Positions 1 to 10,136 of a stretch of DNA of 64,000 nt are shown here, in pieces. The translations under genes were made by a program, and so were the position numbers. The notes beneath the pieces are model-generated. The model did not search any database. It saw only the letters and a list, made by a program, of their open reading frames with translations, and was not told the DNA's origin. Each line of letters begins with the position of its first letter. Position 1 is the stretch's first letter. This DNA is from Corynebacterium senegalense (GTDB lineage: Bacteria; Actinomycetota; Actinomycetes; Mycobacteriales; Mycobacteriaceae), in contig NZ_LS990887.1 of assembly GCF_900411315.1 (NCBI RefSeq), forward strand, positions 1,194,320 through 1,258,319, written 5' to 3'.

Positions 1-902
1 CCGGCACGAAGCGCTCCCCGTGGGGCTCTCTGGGCTGGGAGGAGCTGAGCAACGGCGCGCTGGTAGCGAACCAGCCGCACGGGGCCTCGACGTGGTTCCC
101 CTGCGATGACACCCCGGACGAGAAGGCGACCTACTCCTTCCGCGTCCGCGCGGACCAGAACTACACGGCGGTGACGAACTTCACCGCCCGCCCGATGGCG
201 TCCTACCTGGCCACGGTGCAGGTCGGCGAGTACAAGCGCCACCGTCTCGGCCCCGACACCTTCGCCTGGCTGCCCCACGGCACGCACCCGCACGACCTGC
301 ACAAGCAGCAGGAGATGCTGGAGTTCTTCAGCGAGCTGTTCGGCCCGTACCCCTTCGAGCGCTACGAGGTGGTGGTCACCGAGGACATCCTCGAGATCCC
401 GCTCGAGGCCCAGGGGATGGCGATCTTCGGCCGCAACCACCTGCGCGGCAACGAGCGCCTCATTGCCCACGAGCTGGCCCACCAGTGGTTCGGCAACTCG
501 CTGGGCATCGCGCAGTGGAACGACATCTGGCTCAACGAGGGCTTCGCCTGTTACGCGGAGTGGCTCTGGGCCGAGCACACGGGCACGCCCATCGACGACT
601 CGGTGCGCGCCCACTACGATAGCCTCACCCCGCAGAACTTCCTGCTGGGCAACCCGGGCGCGCGCCACATGTTCGACGACCGCGTGTACAAGCGCGGGGC
701 CATCACGCTGCACGCTTTACGACGCCACATCGGCGACCAAGGCTTCTTCCGGGGCGTGCGGGACTACGTGGCCAAGAACGCCCACGGGATCGTGGAGCCC
801 TTCGACCTCGCCAACGCGCTGAAGCCCTACGGCGACGAAGCGGGGATCGACGCGATCATGGACGCCTGGCTCAACCACCCCGAGCTCCCGGAGTGCCCGT
901 GA
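1..902 (+). CDS. M1-family zinc aminopeptidase, C-terminal part (5' end outside window)
   Basis: The reading frame is open from base 3, so this is the 3' part (about 300 codons) of a gene that starts outside the window. The visible protein has the M1 core: a segment reading PNDT-like FPCDDTPDEKATYSF, the zinc site HELAHQWFG (bases 468 onward) and the third zinc ligand in NEGFACYAEW (Glu codon at 537). The exopeptidase loop that is usually G-A/G-M-E-N reads QGMAIFGRN here, a variant also known in actinobacterial members. M1 enzymes remove N-terminal residues from peptides. The usual long C-terminal helical domain is short or absent: the protein ends only about 120 residues after the zinc site. 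The stop overlaps the start of the next gene by GTGA, so the two are probably co-translated. The family is certain; substrate and location are unknown. Confidence 0.88.
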   Translation, partial: GTKRSPWGSLGWEELSNGALVANQPHGASTWFPCDDTPDEKATYSFRVRADQNYTAVTNFTARPMASYLATVQVGEYKRHRLGPDTFAWLPHGTHPHDLHKQQEMLEFFSELFGPYPFERYEVVVTEDILEIPLEAQGMAIFGRNHLRGNERLIAHELAHQWFGNSLGIAQWNDIWLNEGFACYAEWLWAEHTGTPIDDSVRAHYDSLTPQNFLLGNPGARHMFDDRVYKRGAITLHALRRHIGDQGFFRGVRDYVAKNAHGIVEPFDLANALKPYGDEAGIDAIMDAWLNHPELPECP

Positions 903-2084
903 AGAAGCTGTCGCTGGCCACCGTCTTCGCCGCTGTTTCCGGGTTCGTTGTCCTCTGGGTGGCGCAGTGGGCGCTCGACGCCGACACGGACTACCGCTAC
1001 TTCGCGGCCTTCTGGGGCCTGTTCTTCGCCTCCGCGGGGCTCATCGACGGCATCACGCACGAGACCACCCGTGCCGTTGCCGCCTCCCGCGAATCGGGTC
1101 GCGCCGGCGACGCCAGCCCGTGGCGCTTCGCCGCCGCCCTCGCCGCGGGTATCTTCCTGGCCTTCCTGGCGGGCGGGGCGGTGTTCATGCCCGGGGTCGT
1201 TCCCTCCGCGCCCGCGCCGGCCACCGCTCTGTTGATTTTCGGCCTGGCCAGCTACGTCTTCCAGGCGGCGCTGTCCGGCGTGCTCAGCGGCGCGCGGCTG
1301 TGGGACCGCTACGCGGGGCTGGTGGCGCTGGACTCCGGGGTAAGACTGGTGCTCGCGCTCGTGGCGTGGTGGGCCGGCTGGGGGCTGCCGGCCTTCCTGG
1401 TCATCACGGTGGTCGGCGCGGTGAGCTGGGTGCTGTTTCTGAGGCGGGACCTGCGCGCGGCGGTGGACGTCGACAAGCGTGCGTTCGCCCGGCGTGTCGG
1501 CTCGGCGATGCTCGCCTCGGGCGCGTCGGCGGCGCTGATCACGGGTTTCCCCACGGCGGCGAACGCGGCGTTTCCCCTGTCCGAGGGCGCGGCTGTCTCC
1601 GCGATCATCAACGCGGTCATCCTCACCCGCGCCCCCGTTCTCGTGCCCCTGCAGCGTTTCCAGTCGGCGCTGGTGGTGCGCTTCGTGGAGCAGCGCGATC
1701 GGGTCTACGCGGCACTGGCGGGCCCGATCGCGGCGGTTCTCGGCGTCGGCGCCGTCGGCTTCGCGGCCGCCTGGCTGATCGGCCCGTGGATCCTGCGCGC
1801 GGCCTTCAAGCCGGAGATGTTCGTGCCCGGCGTGGTCCTCGGGGCGCTGACCTTCGCCTCGGCGTTCATGGGGGCTCTCATGGTCACGGGCGTGGCCGTG
1901 CTGGCCCAGGAGAAGCACGGCTGGTACGTCGCTGGGTGGATCGTCGCCTCGGTGGTGGCGTTCGCGCTCATGTTCGCCCTCCCCTTCGGCGTGGTCGCCA
2001 CGGTGGTCATCGCGCTGTTCGCGGGGCCGCTCGCCGGCTCCGCGGTGCACGCGGTCGGCCTGTCCCGTACCGCAGCCCGGGCCG

Positions 2085-2089
<5 letters not shown>
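899..2089 (+). CDS. polytopic membrane protein, possible lipid/polysaccharide flippase-like
   Basis: About 396 residues, nearly all hydrophobic, with roughly ten to twelve predicted membrane segments and short Arg-rich loops. I chose GTG 899 because it overlaps the previous stop (GTGA); GTG 893 is an in-frame alternative. The repeated helix pairs and a central RAPVLVPLQRFQSA segment recall the MATE/PST flippase fold of cell-envelope lipid carriers, but I see no diagnostic motif and do not claim a substrate. It sits directly upstream of the rhamnose genes rmlB-rmlCD-rmlA and two glycosyltransferases. That context fits a role in envelope glycan export, which is inference. Confidence 0.75.
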
Positions 2090-3085
<996 letters not shown>

Positions 3086-3086
3086 G

Positions 3087-4412
3087 ATGAACACCCCCAT
3101 CGAGGGACTCGAGGTCCACGAGCTGACGGTCCACGCCGACAACCGCGGCTGGTTCAAGGAGAACTGGGCGGGCCAGAAGCTGCGGCCCGTGCAGAACAAC
3201 GTCAGCTTCAACGCCCGGCGCGGTGCGACCCGCGGCATGCACGCCGAGCCGTGGGACAAGTGGGTGTCGGTGGCGAATGGGCGCGTGTACGGCGCGTGGG
3301 TGGACATGCGGGAGGGCTCGGCCACCTTTGGTGCGACATTCGGGGTGGAGATCGGCCCCGGCACCGCGGTGTTCGTCCCGCGCGGGGTGGCCAACGGTTT
3401 CCAGGCCCTCGAGGACGCCACCAGCTACATCTACCTCGTCAATCAGCGCTACAACCCGAACGGGGCCTACGCCTTCTGCTCCTACCGCGAGATCGAGTGG
3501 CCGCTCACACCCACCGAGCTCTCGGAGGCGGACAAAGAGCACCCCGCGCTTGCCGACGCCACCCCGGTCCCACCCCGGAAAATCCTCGTCACCGGCGCGA
3601 ACGGCCAGCTCGGCCGGGCCCTGCGCGCGGTGTACACCGACGCCGAGGCGGACTTTTTCATCCGCGAGGAGTTCGACATCACGGACCCCGGCGAGCGCGA
3701 CTGGTCAGGCTACTGGGCGATCATCAACTGCGCCGCCTACAACGACGTCAACGGTGCCGAGACCGACCGCGCGGGCGCGTGGGCCGTCAACGCGACCGCC
3801 GTGGCGGGCCTGGCCCGCATCGCCGACGAGCACGACCTGACCCTCGTGCACGTCTCGAGCGACTACATCTTCGACGGCACGGTCGAGGTGCACGACGAAG
3901 CCGAGCTGCCCTCCCCACTGTCGGCCTACGGCACCTCCAAGGCCGCGGGCGACACCGCGGCGCAGACGACGCGCCGGCACTACGTCATCCGCACCTCCTG
4001 GGTCTTCGGCGAGGGCGCGAACTTCATGGACACCATGGCGCGGCTGCACGCCCGGGGGGTAAGCCCGAGCGTGGTCTGCGACCAGCGGGGCCGCCCCACC
4101 TCCGCCGAGGACCTGGCGAAGGGCATCGCGCACCTGCTCGCCACGGGCGCGGAGTACGGGGTGTACAACCTCACCTCCGAGGGCGACACCGCGGGGCGCG
4201 ACGAGATCGCGATGGCGGTCTTCGCCGGCTGCGGCGGCGACCCGGCGGACGTCCACCCCGTCACCTCCGCCCAGTACGCCGAGCTCGTGGGCCCCGAGGC
4301 GCCGCGGCCCCGCGAGTCCACCCTGAGCCTGGACAAGATCAAGGCCACCGGGTTCTCGCCTTCCAACTGGCGCGCCGCCCTGGCGATCTACCTGGCGCTG
4401 CGGGAGGGCTGA
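3087..4412 (+). CDS. rmlCD: fused dTDP-4-dehydrorhamnose 3,5-epimerase / dTDP-4-dehydrorhamnose reductase
   Basis: A bifunctional protein of about 441 residues. The N-terminal ~165 residues are an RmlC-type cupin (RGMHAEPWDKW strand, then a VFVPRGVANGFQAL barrel segment). The C-terminal ~270 residues are an RmlD reductase with the Rossmann start ILVTGANGQLG and a YGTSKAAGD catalytic Tyr/Lys. Together they carry out the last two steps to dTDP-L-rhamnose. ATG 3087 is preferred: an upstream in-frame ATG (3066) lies inside rmlB. The fusion is known from C. glutamicum. The gene is followed 3 bases later by rmlA, so rmlB-rmlCD-rmlA read as one operon. Confidence 0.94.
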   Translation: MNTPIEGLEVHELTVHADNRGWFKENWAGQKLRPVQNNVSFNARRGATRGMHAEPWDKWVSVANGRVYGAWVDMREGSATFGATFGVEIGPGTAVFVPRGVANGFQALEDATSYIYLVNQRYNPNGAYAFCSYREIEWPLTPTELSEADKEHPALADATPVPPRKILVTGANGQLGRALRAVYTDAEADFFIREEFDITDPGERDWSGYWAIINCAAYNDVNGAETDRAGAWAVNATAVAGLARIADEHDLTLVHVSSDYIFDGTVEVHDEAELPSPLSAYGTSKAAGDTAAQTTRRHYVIRTSWVFGEGANFMDTMARLHARGVSPSVVCDQRGRPTSAEDLAKGIAHLLATGAEYGVYNLTSEGDTAGRDEIAMAVFAGCGGDPADVHPVTSAQYAELVGPEAPRPRESTLSLDKIKATGFSPSNWRAALAIYLALREG

Positions 4413-4415
4413 GCA

Positions 4416-5279
4416 GTGAAGGGAATCATCCTCGCCGGCGGCTCGGGAACGCGCCTCTATCCGATCACCCGGGGCATCTCGAAACAGCTCATGCCCGTCT
4501 ACGACAAGCCGATGATCTACTACCCGCTGTCCACGCTCATCAGCGCGGGGATCCGGGAGATCCTGGTCATCACCACCCCTGAGGACGCCGACGCTTTCCG
4601 ACGCCTCCTCGGCGACGGCTCCCAGTTCGGCATCATGCTGGACTACGCCGTGCAGCCCTCCCCGGACGGCCTGGCCCAGGCATTCATCATCGGCGAGGAG
4701 TTCATCGGCGACGACTCGGTGGCCCTCGTGCTGGGCGACAACATCTTCGAGGGCACCGGCCTGACCGAGATCCTCGGCTCCATCGGCGAGGTCGACGGCG
4801 GCGCCATCTTCGCCTACGAGGTCTCCGACCCGCAGCGCTACGGCGTCGTCGCCTTCAACGAGGCGGGCACCGCGACCTCCATCGAGGAAAAGCCCGCCGA
4901 GCCGAAGTCGAACTTCGCGGTGGTCGGCCTGTACTTCTACGACAACGACGTGGTGGACATCGCCAAGTCCGTGACGCCGAGTGCGCGCGGCGAGCTGGAG
5001 ATCACCTCGGTCAACGAGGAGTACCTGCGCCGCGGCGCGCTCAAGGTGCACCGCCTGCACCGCGGCGACGTGTGGCTCGACACCGGCACCATCGACTCGA
5101 TGGCGGAAGCCAGCGCCTACGTCGAAGTGATCCAGAAGCGCACCGGCACCGTCATTGGCTCCCCCGAGGTCGCCGCCTACCGCGAGGGGTTCATCTCCCG
5201 TGCGGAGCTCGTCGCCCTCGGGGAGGCGACGCTGAAGTCCGGCTACGGCCGCTACCTCCTCGACGCCGCGCGGGACTAG
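4416..5279 (+). CDS. rmlA: glucose-1-phosphate thymidylyltransferase
   Basis: A 287-residue nucleotidyltransferase that makes dTDP-glucose from dTTP and glucose-1-phosphate, the first and feedback-controlled step of the rhamnose pathway. The nucleotide-binding [11 protein letters not shown] is at residues 6-16, followed by [12 protein letters not shown] and the LGDNIFEG metal-binding region. Length is typical. It starts at GTG, 3 bases after the rmlCD stop. Confidence 0.95.
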   Translation: MKGIILAGGSGTRLYPITRGISKQLMPVYDKPMIYYPLSTLISAGIREILVITTPEDADAFRRLLGDGSQFGIMLDYAVQPSPDGLAQAFIIGEEFIGDDSVALVLGDNIFEGTGLTEILGSIGEVDGGAIFAYEVSDPQRYGVVAFNEAGTATSIEEKPAEPKSNFAVVGLYFYDNDVVDIAKSVTPSARGELEITSVNEEYLRRGALKVHRLHRGDVWLDTGTIDSMAEASAYVEVIQKRTGTVIGSPEVAAYREGFISRAELVALGEATLKSGYGRYLLDAARD

Positions 5280-5304
5280 GATCGGCTGAGCGGGCGGGCG
5301 CGAC

Positions 5305-5310
5305 TATGAT
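5305..5310 (+). promoter_or_regulatory. -10 element for a leaderless glycosyltransferase
   Basis: TATGAT ends 8 bases before the GTG at 5319, with no ribosome-binding site between them. This gives the glycosyltransferase pair its own leaderless promoter, separate from the rml operon. Confidence 0.5.
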
Positions 5311-5318
5311 ATGCGCCC

Positions 5319-6155
5319 GTGGCAACCGTTTCCGCTCTCATGTCCATCTACCGCGGCACCCCCGCCGGGGAGCTGCGCGCGGCGCTCGACTCCCTGCTCG
5401 CCCAGACCCGGCCCGCCGACGAGATCGTGCTCGTCTACGACGGCCCGGTGAGCGGGGAGGTCTCCGAGGCGGTGCGCGGGTACGTCGACAAGCCCGGCGC
5501 CCGCGCGCGCGTTGTCGAGCTGCCCGACAACCGCGGCCTCGGCCCCGCCCTGCAGGCTGGCCTGGAGACCATCACCTCCGACTACGTCCTGCGCCTGGAC
5601 ACCGACGACATCGCCTACCCCGAGCGGCTGGAAAGGCAGCTGGAGTTCATGGAGGCCCACCCCGAGGTCGCCGCCCTCGGCACCGCCGTCACCGAGTTCC
5701 AGGACGAGTCCGAGCTGGGCGACCCCGCCTCCCTGCGGGTGCGCGCCCTGCCCACCACGCACGAGGAGATCGCCCGCTACGCCCTCATCAACTCCCCGCT
5801 GAACCACCCATCCGTCATGCTGCGCACCGCCGACGTCGCCGCCGCCGGCGGCTACCGGGGCGTGCACTTCATGGAGGACTACGACCTGTGGGCGCGCCTC
5901 ATCGCCTCCGGGCGCAGGCTGCACAATCTGCCAGAGCCCCTGACTTACTTCCGGGTCAGCCCCGCCCAGTTCGCCCGCCGCACCGGCCGGGAGATGTTCG
6001 CCGCAGAGCGCGAGATGCAGGCGAACCTCGTCTCCTACGGGCTCGTCTCCCCGTGGCGGGCGCGGGCCAACCTCGTGGCGCGCACCGCCTACCGGCTGCT
6101 TCCCAAGTCGCTGCTGACCCGTGTGTACGCCAAACTTTTCCACCGCGGGGGGTAA
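5319..6155 (+). CDS. family 2 glycosyltransferase
   Basis: A 278-residue GT-A fold transferase. The N-terminus has the usual family-2 opening (SALMSIYRGTPAGEL), then a DNRGLGPALQAGL nucleotide-sugar segment and the metal-binding LRLDTDD (about residues 91-97). HFMEDYDLWAR is the typical acceptor/catalytic segment. No membrane helix is evident. The donor and acceptor cannot be read from sequence. The place directly after the dTDP-rhamnose genes suggests a rhamnosyl or related envelope transferase (inference). The start is a GTG beside a strong -10 box. Confidence 0.88.
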   Translation: MATVSALMSIYRGTPAGELRAALDSLLAQTRPADEIVLVYDGPVSGEVSEAVRGYVDKPGARARVVELPDNRGLGPALQAGLETITSDYVLRLDTDDIAYPERLERQLEFMEAHPEVAALGTAVTEFQDESELGDPASLRVRALPTTHEEIARYALINSPLNHPSVMLRTADVAAAGGYRGVHFMEDYDLWARLIASGRRLHNLPEPLTYFRVSPAQFARRTGREMFAAEREMQANLVSYGLVSPWRARANLVARTAYRLLPKSLLTRVYAKLFHRGG

Positions 6156-6156
6156 C

Positions 6157-6867
6157 GTGGTGCGTGCCATGAACGATACCCAGGATTTCTCGGACACCTG
6201 GCTGGTTATCCCCTGTTTCAACGAGGGGCAGGTAATCCAGTCGGTCATCGAGCATGCCCGCGAAACCTTCCCGAACATCGTCGCCGTCAACGACGGATCG
6301 AAGGACAACTCCGCCGCGGCGATCCACGCGGCGGGCGCGCACCTGGTCAACCACCCGGTCAACCTGGGGCAGGGGGCTGCCATTCAGACGGGTGTGGAGT
6401 ACGCCCGCGCCCAGCCCGGCGCGCGCTACTTCGTCACCTTCGACGCGGACGGCCAGCACCAGGTCAAGGACGTGGTGAAGATGGTGCAGCGGCTGCGAAC
6501 CGAGCCGATCGACATCGTGGTGGGCACCCGCTTCGCGGGCCAGGAGAACACCCAGGTGCCCTGGATCAAGCGCGTGGTGCTCAAGACCGTGGTCCTGCTC
6601 TCGCCGCGCACCCGCCGCCTCGGGCTTTCCGACGCCCACAACGGTCTCCGGGCCTTCAACAAGAAGGTCGCGGACGAGATGAACATCCGCATGAACGGGA
6701 TGTCCCACGCCTCCGAGATCGTCGCGATGATCGACCAGCAGGGCTGGCGCGTCGCCGAGGAGCCGGTGGACATCCTCTACACCGAATACTCGATGAGCAA
6801 GGGCCAGTCGCTGATCAACGGCGTCAACATCCTGGCCGACGGCATCGTCGCAAGGAGGCTGCCATGA
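6157..6867 (+). CDS. family 2 glycosyltransferase, DPM/DpgS-like
   Basis: About 236 residues. The sequence opens with WLVIPCFNEG and VNDGSKDNS and has the catalytic DADGQHQ (DXD) near residue 100, the pattern of processive-type transferases that use polyprenyl phosphates or glucosyl-3-phosphoglycerate-like acceptors. GTG 6157/6160 is preferred because a G-rich stretch at 6146-6151 gives usable spacing; ATG 6169 is an alternative. The stop overlaps the ATG of the downstream DUF2304 gene (ATGA). Glycosyltransferase/DUF2304 pairs of this type are common in cell-wall loci, and the small membrane protein may anchor the enzyme (inference). Confidence 0.87.
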   Translation: MVRAMNDTQDFSDTWLVIPCFNEGQVIQSVIEHARETFPNIVAVNDGSKDNSAAAIHAAGAHLVNHPVNLGQGAAIQTGVEYARAQPGARYFVTFDADGQHQVKDVVKMVQRLRTEPIDIVVGTRFAGQENTQVPWIKRVVLKTVVLLSPRTRRLGLSDAHNGLRAFNKKVADEMNIRMNGMSHASEIVAMIDQQGWRVAEEPVDILYTEYSMSKGQSLINGVNILADGIVARRLP

Positions 6868-7208
6868 TCCAGGTCCTGCTGCTCATCGCGGCGCTGCTGC
6901 TTGTGCTCTACTTCTTCACCAACCGCCGCAAGGCGAACGCCAAGGCGTGGGTGAAGATCGGCTTCGTCGGCCTCGTCGTCGCCGCCGTGTGGGCCATCCT
7001 CCGGCCCGATGACGTCACCGTGGTGGCCAATTGGCTCGGCGTTGACCGCGGCACCGACCTCATGCTCTACGTGCTCATCGTGGCCTTCTTCTTCACCACG
7101 CTGTCCACGTGGACGCGCTTCCGCGAGCAGGAGCTGCGCTACGCCCGCCTGGCGCGCGCCGTGGCGCTGCAGAACGCAGTCGCCCCCGAGCGCCGCGAGG
7201 TCAAGTAG
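6864..7208 (+). CDS. DUF2304-family small membrane protein
   Basis: 114 residues with three hydrophobic segments (about 2-20, 31-46 and 67-83) and a charged C-terminal helix (FREQELRYARLAR) that looks coiled-coil-like. Size, topology and position directly after a DPM-like glycosyltransferase match DUF2304 proteins. It overlaps the glycosyltransferase stop by ATGA, which suggests co-translation and a 1:1 complex. The molecular role is not established. Confidence 0.82.
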   Translation: MIQVLLLIAALLLVLYFFTNRRKANAKAWVKIGFVGLVVAAVWAILRPDDVTVVANWLGVDRGTDLMLYVLIVAFFFTTLSTWTRFREQELRYARLARAVALQNAVAPERREVK

Positions 7209-7229
7209 CGCCGTCTCTAACAGCGCCCT

Positions 7230-7856
7230 TTAGTAGCCCCGCCGGATCCACTCCTCCAGGTGCGGGGCCTCCGCCCCAATAGTCGTGTGCTCCCCGTGGC
7301 CGGTGCGCACCACCGTCTCGGCGGGGAGGTCAAGCACCCGCTTCTGCAGCGAGTCGATGATCGTGTCGAAGGAGGAGTAGGAGCGCCCCGTCGCGCCCGG
7401 CCCGCCCTGGAACAGGGTGTCGCCGGAGAACAACTCCCCCGCCTCCTCCGCGTAGAGCACGATGGAGCCGGGCGAGTGGCCCGGGGTGGACAGGGCCTTC
7501 AGCTCCGTCCCCGCGATCCGGAAGACCTGGCCGTCCGAGATGGGCTCGAAGTCGAAGTCGGGGTTCTCCGCCCGCCACAGCATGTCGTCGCCGGGGTGGA
7601 GGAGCACGGGGGCGTCGACAAGCGTGCTCAGCTCGGGCGCGGCGTCGACGTGGTCGTTGTGCCCGTGGGTGGCGATGATGCCCTTGACCCGGCGGTCCCC
7701 CACGGCGCGGGCGATGGCTTGGGCGTCGTGTGCGGCGTCGATGATGTAGACCTCGGTGTCGTCGCCGACGATCCAGACGTTGTTGTCCACCTCCCACTCG
7801 CCGCCGTCGAGGGCGAAGATGCCCGAGGTGACAACGTTGTCAATCTGCAAAGCCAT
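7230..7856 (-). CDS. metallo-beta-lactamase-fold hydrolase, fadH partner
   Basis: 208 residues. The metal site THGHNDHVDAAPEL (about residues 63-76) is followed by TPGHSPGS and FSGDTLF motifs typical of glyoxalase-II-like hydrolases. It lies 41 bases downstream of the mycothiol-dependent formaldehyde dehydrogenase gene on the same strand and has a good ribosome-binding site (AGGAG). The pairing is conserved in corynebacteria. The plausible job is hydrolysis of S-formylmycothiol to formate and mycothiol, completing formaldehyde detoxification; this is inferred from context, since the fold alone does not fix the substrate. Confidence 0.85.
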   Translation of the reverse strand: MALQIDNVVTSGIFALDGGEWEVDNNVWIVGDDTEVYIIDAAHDAQAIARAVGDRRVKGIIATHGHNDHVDAAPELSTLVDAPVLLHPGDDMLWRAENPDFDFEPISDGQVFRIAGTELKALSTPGHSPGSIVLYAEEAGELFSGDTLFQGGPGATGRSYSSFDTIIDSLQKRVLDLPAETVVRTGHGEHTTIGAEAPHLEEWIRRGY

Positions 7857-7872
7857 AACCTGCTCCTCTCTC

Positions 7873-7914
7873 CGTGTTCTCGGCTACGTGTTCTCGGCTA
7901 CGTGTACTCGACGA
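7873..7914. repeat. 14-bp tandem repeat at the fadH stop codon
   Basis: Two perfect copies of CGTGTTCTCGGCTA (7873-7886, 7887-7900) are followed by a third, degenerate copy (7901-7914, 10 of 14 matching) that lies within the last fadH codons. The fadH stop (TAG on the minus strand) is in the second copy. The array fills most of the short gap before the metallo-hydrolase gene. Confidence 0.9.
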
Positions 7915-9004
7915 CGCTGCGCAGAACGTCGCCACGCCTCATCTTCTCGAAGGCCTCCTCCACGTCGTCCGCCCCGATGCGCTCGGAGACGAACTCGCCG
8001 AGCGGGAAGCGGCCCTGCAAGTGCAGGTCCACGTAGGCGGGGAAGTCGCGCTCCGGCAGGCAGTCGCCGTACCAGGCGGGCTTGATGGAGCCGCCGCGGC
8101 TGTAGAGGTCGATCGCGGGAATGTCGACGTGGTCGGTCATGTTCGGCACGCCCACCATGACCATGCGGCCCGCGTGGTCGCGCGAGTAGAAGGCCTGGCG
8201 CCACGTCGGCTGGATGCCGACGGCGTCGATGGTGACGTCGGCGCCGAATCCGCCGGTGAGCCCGCGCACGGCCTCGATGACCTCCTCCTCGCTCATCCCG
8301 CGGGCGTGGATCGAGTGGGTCGCGCCGAAGGTGGCCTCGGCGGCTTCGCACTTTCGCTTGTCGACGTCCACCGCGATGATCCTGGTGGCCCCCGCCAGCT
8401 TCGCCCCCGCCACGGCGGCCAGGCCCACCCCGCCCAGGCCGAACACGGCGACGGACTCGCCGCGCCGGATCGCGCCGGTGTTCACCGCCGCGCCGAGGCC
8501 GGCCATGACGCCGCAGCCGAGCAGCCCGGCGGCGGCGGGGTCCTCGGCCGGGTCGACCTTCGTGCACTGCTTCTCGTGCACGAGCGTCTTCTCCGCAAAC
8601 GAGCCGATGCCGAGGGCCGGGGTGAGGACGGTATCGGGGGCGTCGTCAAGCGTCATGGCCTCGGACGCGTTGTGCGTGTTGAAGCAGTTCTTCGTGTCGC
8701 CCGTGCGGCAGGCGCGGCACTCGCCGCACACGGCGCGCCAATTCAGCACGACGAAGTCGCCCTCGGCGACGTGGGTGACCGCGGAGCCGACGCTTTCGAC
8801 GACCCCGGCCGACTCGTGGCCGAGGAGGAAGGGGAAGGCGTCGGCGATGTCGCCGTCGCGGTAGGCCAGGTCGGTGTGGCACACCCCGGTGGCCTGGACC
8901 TTGACCACCACGTCGTGGGGGCCGGGGTCAGGGATGCGGATGCGCGCGACCTCGACGGGCGCTCCCTTTTCTCGGGCAATGACTCCTGAAACGATTTCGC
9001 TCAT
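7898..9004 (-). CDS. fadH: S-(hydroxymethyl)mycothiol dehydrogenase
   Basis: A 368-residue class III zinc alcohol dehydrogenase. Catalytic zinc ligands are seen in ATGVCHTD and [11 protein letters not shown]. The structural zinc loop has the four-cysteine [15 protein letters not shown]. The coenzyme fold is [14 protein letters not shown]. The opening ([15 protein letters not shown]) and the [12 protein letters not shown] segment match actinobacterial mycothiol-dependent enzymes, which oxidise S-hydroxymethylmycothiol to S-formylmycothiol using NAD. It is called adhE or fadH in corynebacteria. Its partner hydrolase lies just downstream. The ATG at 9004 is the natural start. Confidence 0.93.
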   Translation of the reverse strand: MSEIVSGVIAREKGAPVEVARIRIPDPGPHDVVVKVQATGVCHTDLAYRDGDIADAFPFLLGHESAGVVESVGSAVTHVAEGDFVVLNWRAVCGECRACRTGDTKNCFNTHNASEAMTLDDAPDTVLTPALGIGSFAEKTLVHEKQCTKVDPAEDPAAAGLLGCGVMAGLGAAVNTGAIRRGESVAVFGLGGVGLAAVAGAKLAGATRIIAVDVDKRKCEAAEATFGATHSIHARGMSEEEVIEAVRGLTGGFGADVTIDAVGIQPTWRQAFYSRDHAGRMVMVGVPNMTDHVDIPAIDLYSRGGSIKPAWYGDCLPERDFPAYVDLHLQGRFPLGEFVSERIGADDVEEAFEKMRRGDVLRSVVEYT

Positions 9005-9025
9005 GTGCCCGAGGGTAGCGGAACT

Positions 9026-9889
9026 TTAGGAACCGGCGATCACGCCCGCCACGTGCTCGTGGCCGCGCTGGTTGACGTGGATGGGCAGGTTGCCCGGCCC
9101 GCCGTAGAAATCGACCAGGCCGGCCCACATGCGCTGGCTGTCCGGCGAGCACATGTGGTTGCCCCACGTGGAGGGCTTGAGATCGAGAAACTCGGTGCCG
9201 GTGGCGCGGGCGGCGTCCACCTGCATCCACTGGGCCTGGTCCTCCCACTTCTGCACCTGCGGGAGCTGGGTCCAGTCGGAGGTGTTCGGGGCGACGTGGA
9301 ACAGGCAGACGCGGTCGCCGGCGGTGATCTTGGGGTAGCCGACGAACTGGATGCGGGCGTTCGGGGCGGCGGTGCGGATCTTCGCGATCTGCGGTGCCAT
9401 GTAGTTGACGAAGTCCCGGCGCACGTCGGCGTCCGGGCGAGCGTCGTTGTTGTAGGTGTCGTTGAAGCCGGTGGAGATGATCACGCGGGCGGTGGCCGGG
9501 TTCAGCCCGCCGTCGCGCAGGGCGCGGTCCACCTGGGAGAACAGCTGCGGGCCCTGGGAGATCGTGGTGGTGCCGGAGCAGGAGTAGTCCCAGGCGGGCA
9601 GGCCCAGCTTGGCGGCGGCGCGGCGGCCCCAGCTGGTCGGGCTCTGGGGGCACCAGGTGTTGATGTTGGACGAGCCGCGCGCGTCCAGACCGAGCTTGCC
9701 CGCCGCCCACTGGGGCGCGTTGGGGTCGGCGATGACGGAGTCGCCGAAGATGACCATGTTGCGCTCCTGCGCGTCGGCAGCCGGGAGGGCGGGTGCCGAC
9801 GCGAGCGCGGTGACGGCCGCCGCGGCTGCCGCGGCGAGGCGGCGGCGGAGGCGGGAGGCGGTTCGGGAAGCTGGCCGGGAAACAGTCAT
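9026..9889 (-). CDS. secreted SGNH/GDSL-family hydrolase
   Basis: A 287-residue protein starting at ATG 9889. Residues 1-40 form a signal peptide (twin Arg-rich n-region, long Ala core, likely cleavage after ADA). The mature part opens with MVIFGDSV, carrying the nucleophile Ser51 of the GDSL family. A STGFNDTYNND segment supplies the oxyanion Asn, and a late HVNQRGHEH block supplies the catalytic His. Corynebacteria secrete several such lipases/esterases, often acting on envelope or host lipids; the substrate here is unknown. An in-frame extension upstream of 9889 reads through repetitive CTCTGTG DNA and is not credible coding sequence. Confidence 0.88.
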   Translation of the reverse strand: MTVSRPASRTASRLRRRLAAAAAAAVTALASAPALPAADAQERNMVIFGDSVIADPNAPQWAAGKLGLDARGSSNINTWCPQSPTSWGRRAAAKLGLPAWDYSCSGTTTISQGPQLFSQVDRALRDGGLNPATARVIISTGFNDTYNNDARPDADVRRDFVNYMAPQIAKIRTAAPNARIQFVGYPKITAGDRVCLFHVAPNTSDWTQLPQVQKWEDQAQWMQVDAARATGTEFLDLKPSTWGNHMCSPDSQRMWAGLVDFYGGPGNLPIHVNQRGHEHVAGVIAGS

Positions 9890-9905
9890 TGCGTCAGGTC
9901 CTCTG

Positions 9906-9935
9906 TCTCTGTGGGTCTCTGTGTGTCTCTGCGGG
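9906..9935. repeat. three 10-bp tandem repeats in the GDSL hydrolase 5' region
   Basis: TCTCTGTGGG, TCTCTGTGTG and TCTCTGCGGG follow one another 17-46 bases upstream of the hydrolase start codon, just outside the putative ribosome-binding site. Unit-number changes would alter spacing in the promoter or leader. Confidence 0.85.
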
Positions 9936-10136
9936 GCACGGGGAGTCGGTTGCGGGCGACGGGCCACCCGGCACGTCGTCACATACGTCACTTCAGTAGC
10001 ATGAGCCACTCTAGTTGGCTCGCGCGGGAGAAGTGAAATACTTTGTCAATGCGAAACGATTGCTAGTGTGAAAATCTAACTTTTCGCCGCCAGCGTTACC
10101 ACCCGCACCGCCACCCCACCCGAGTTAAGGAATACC

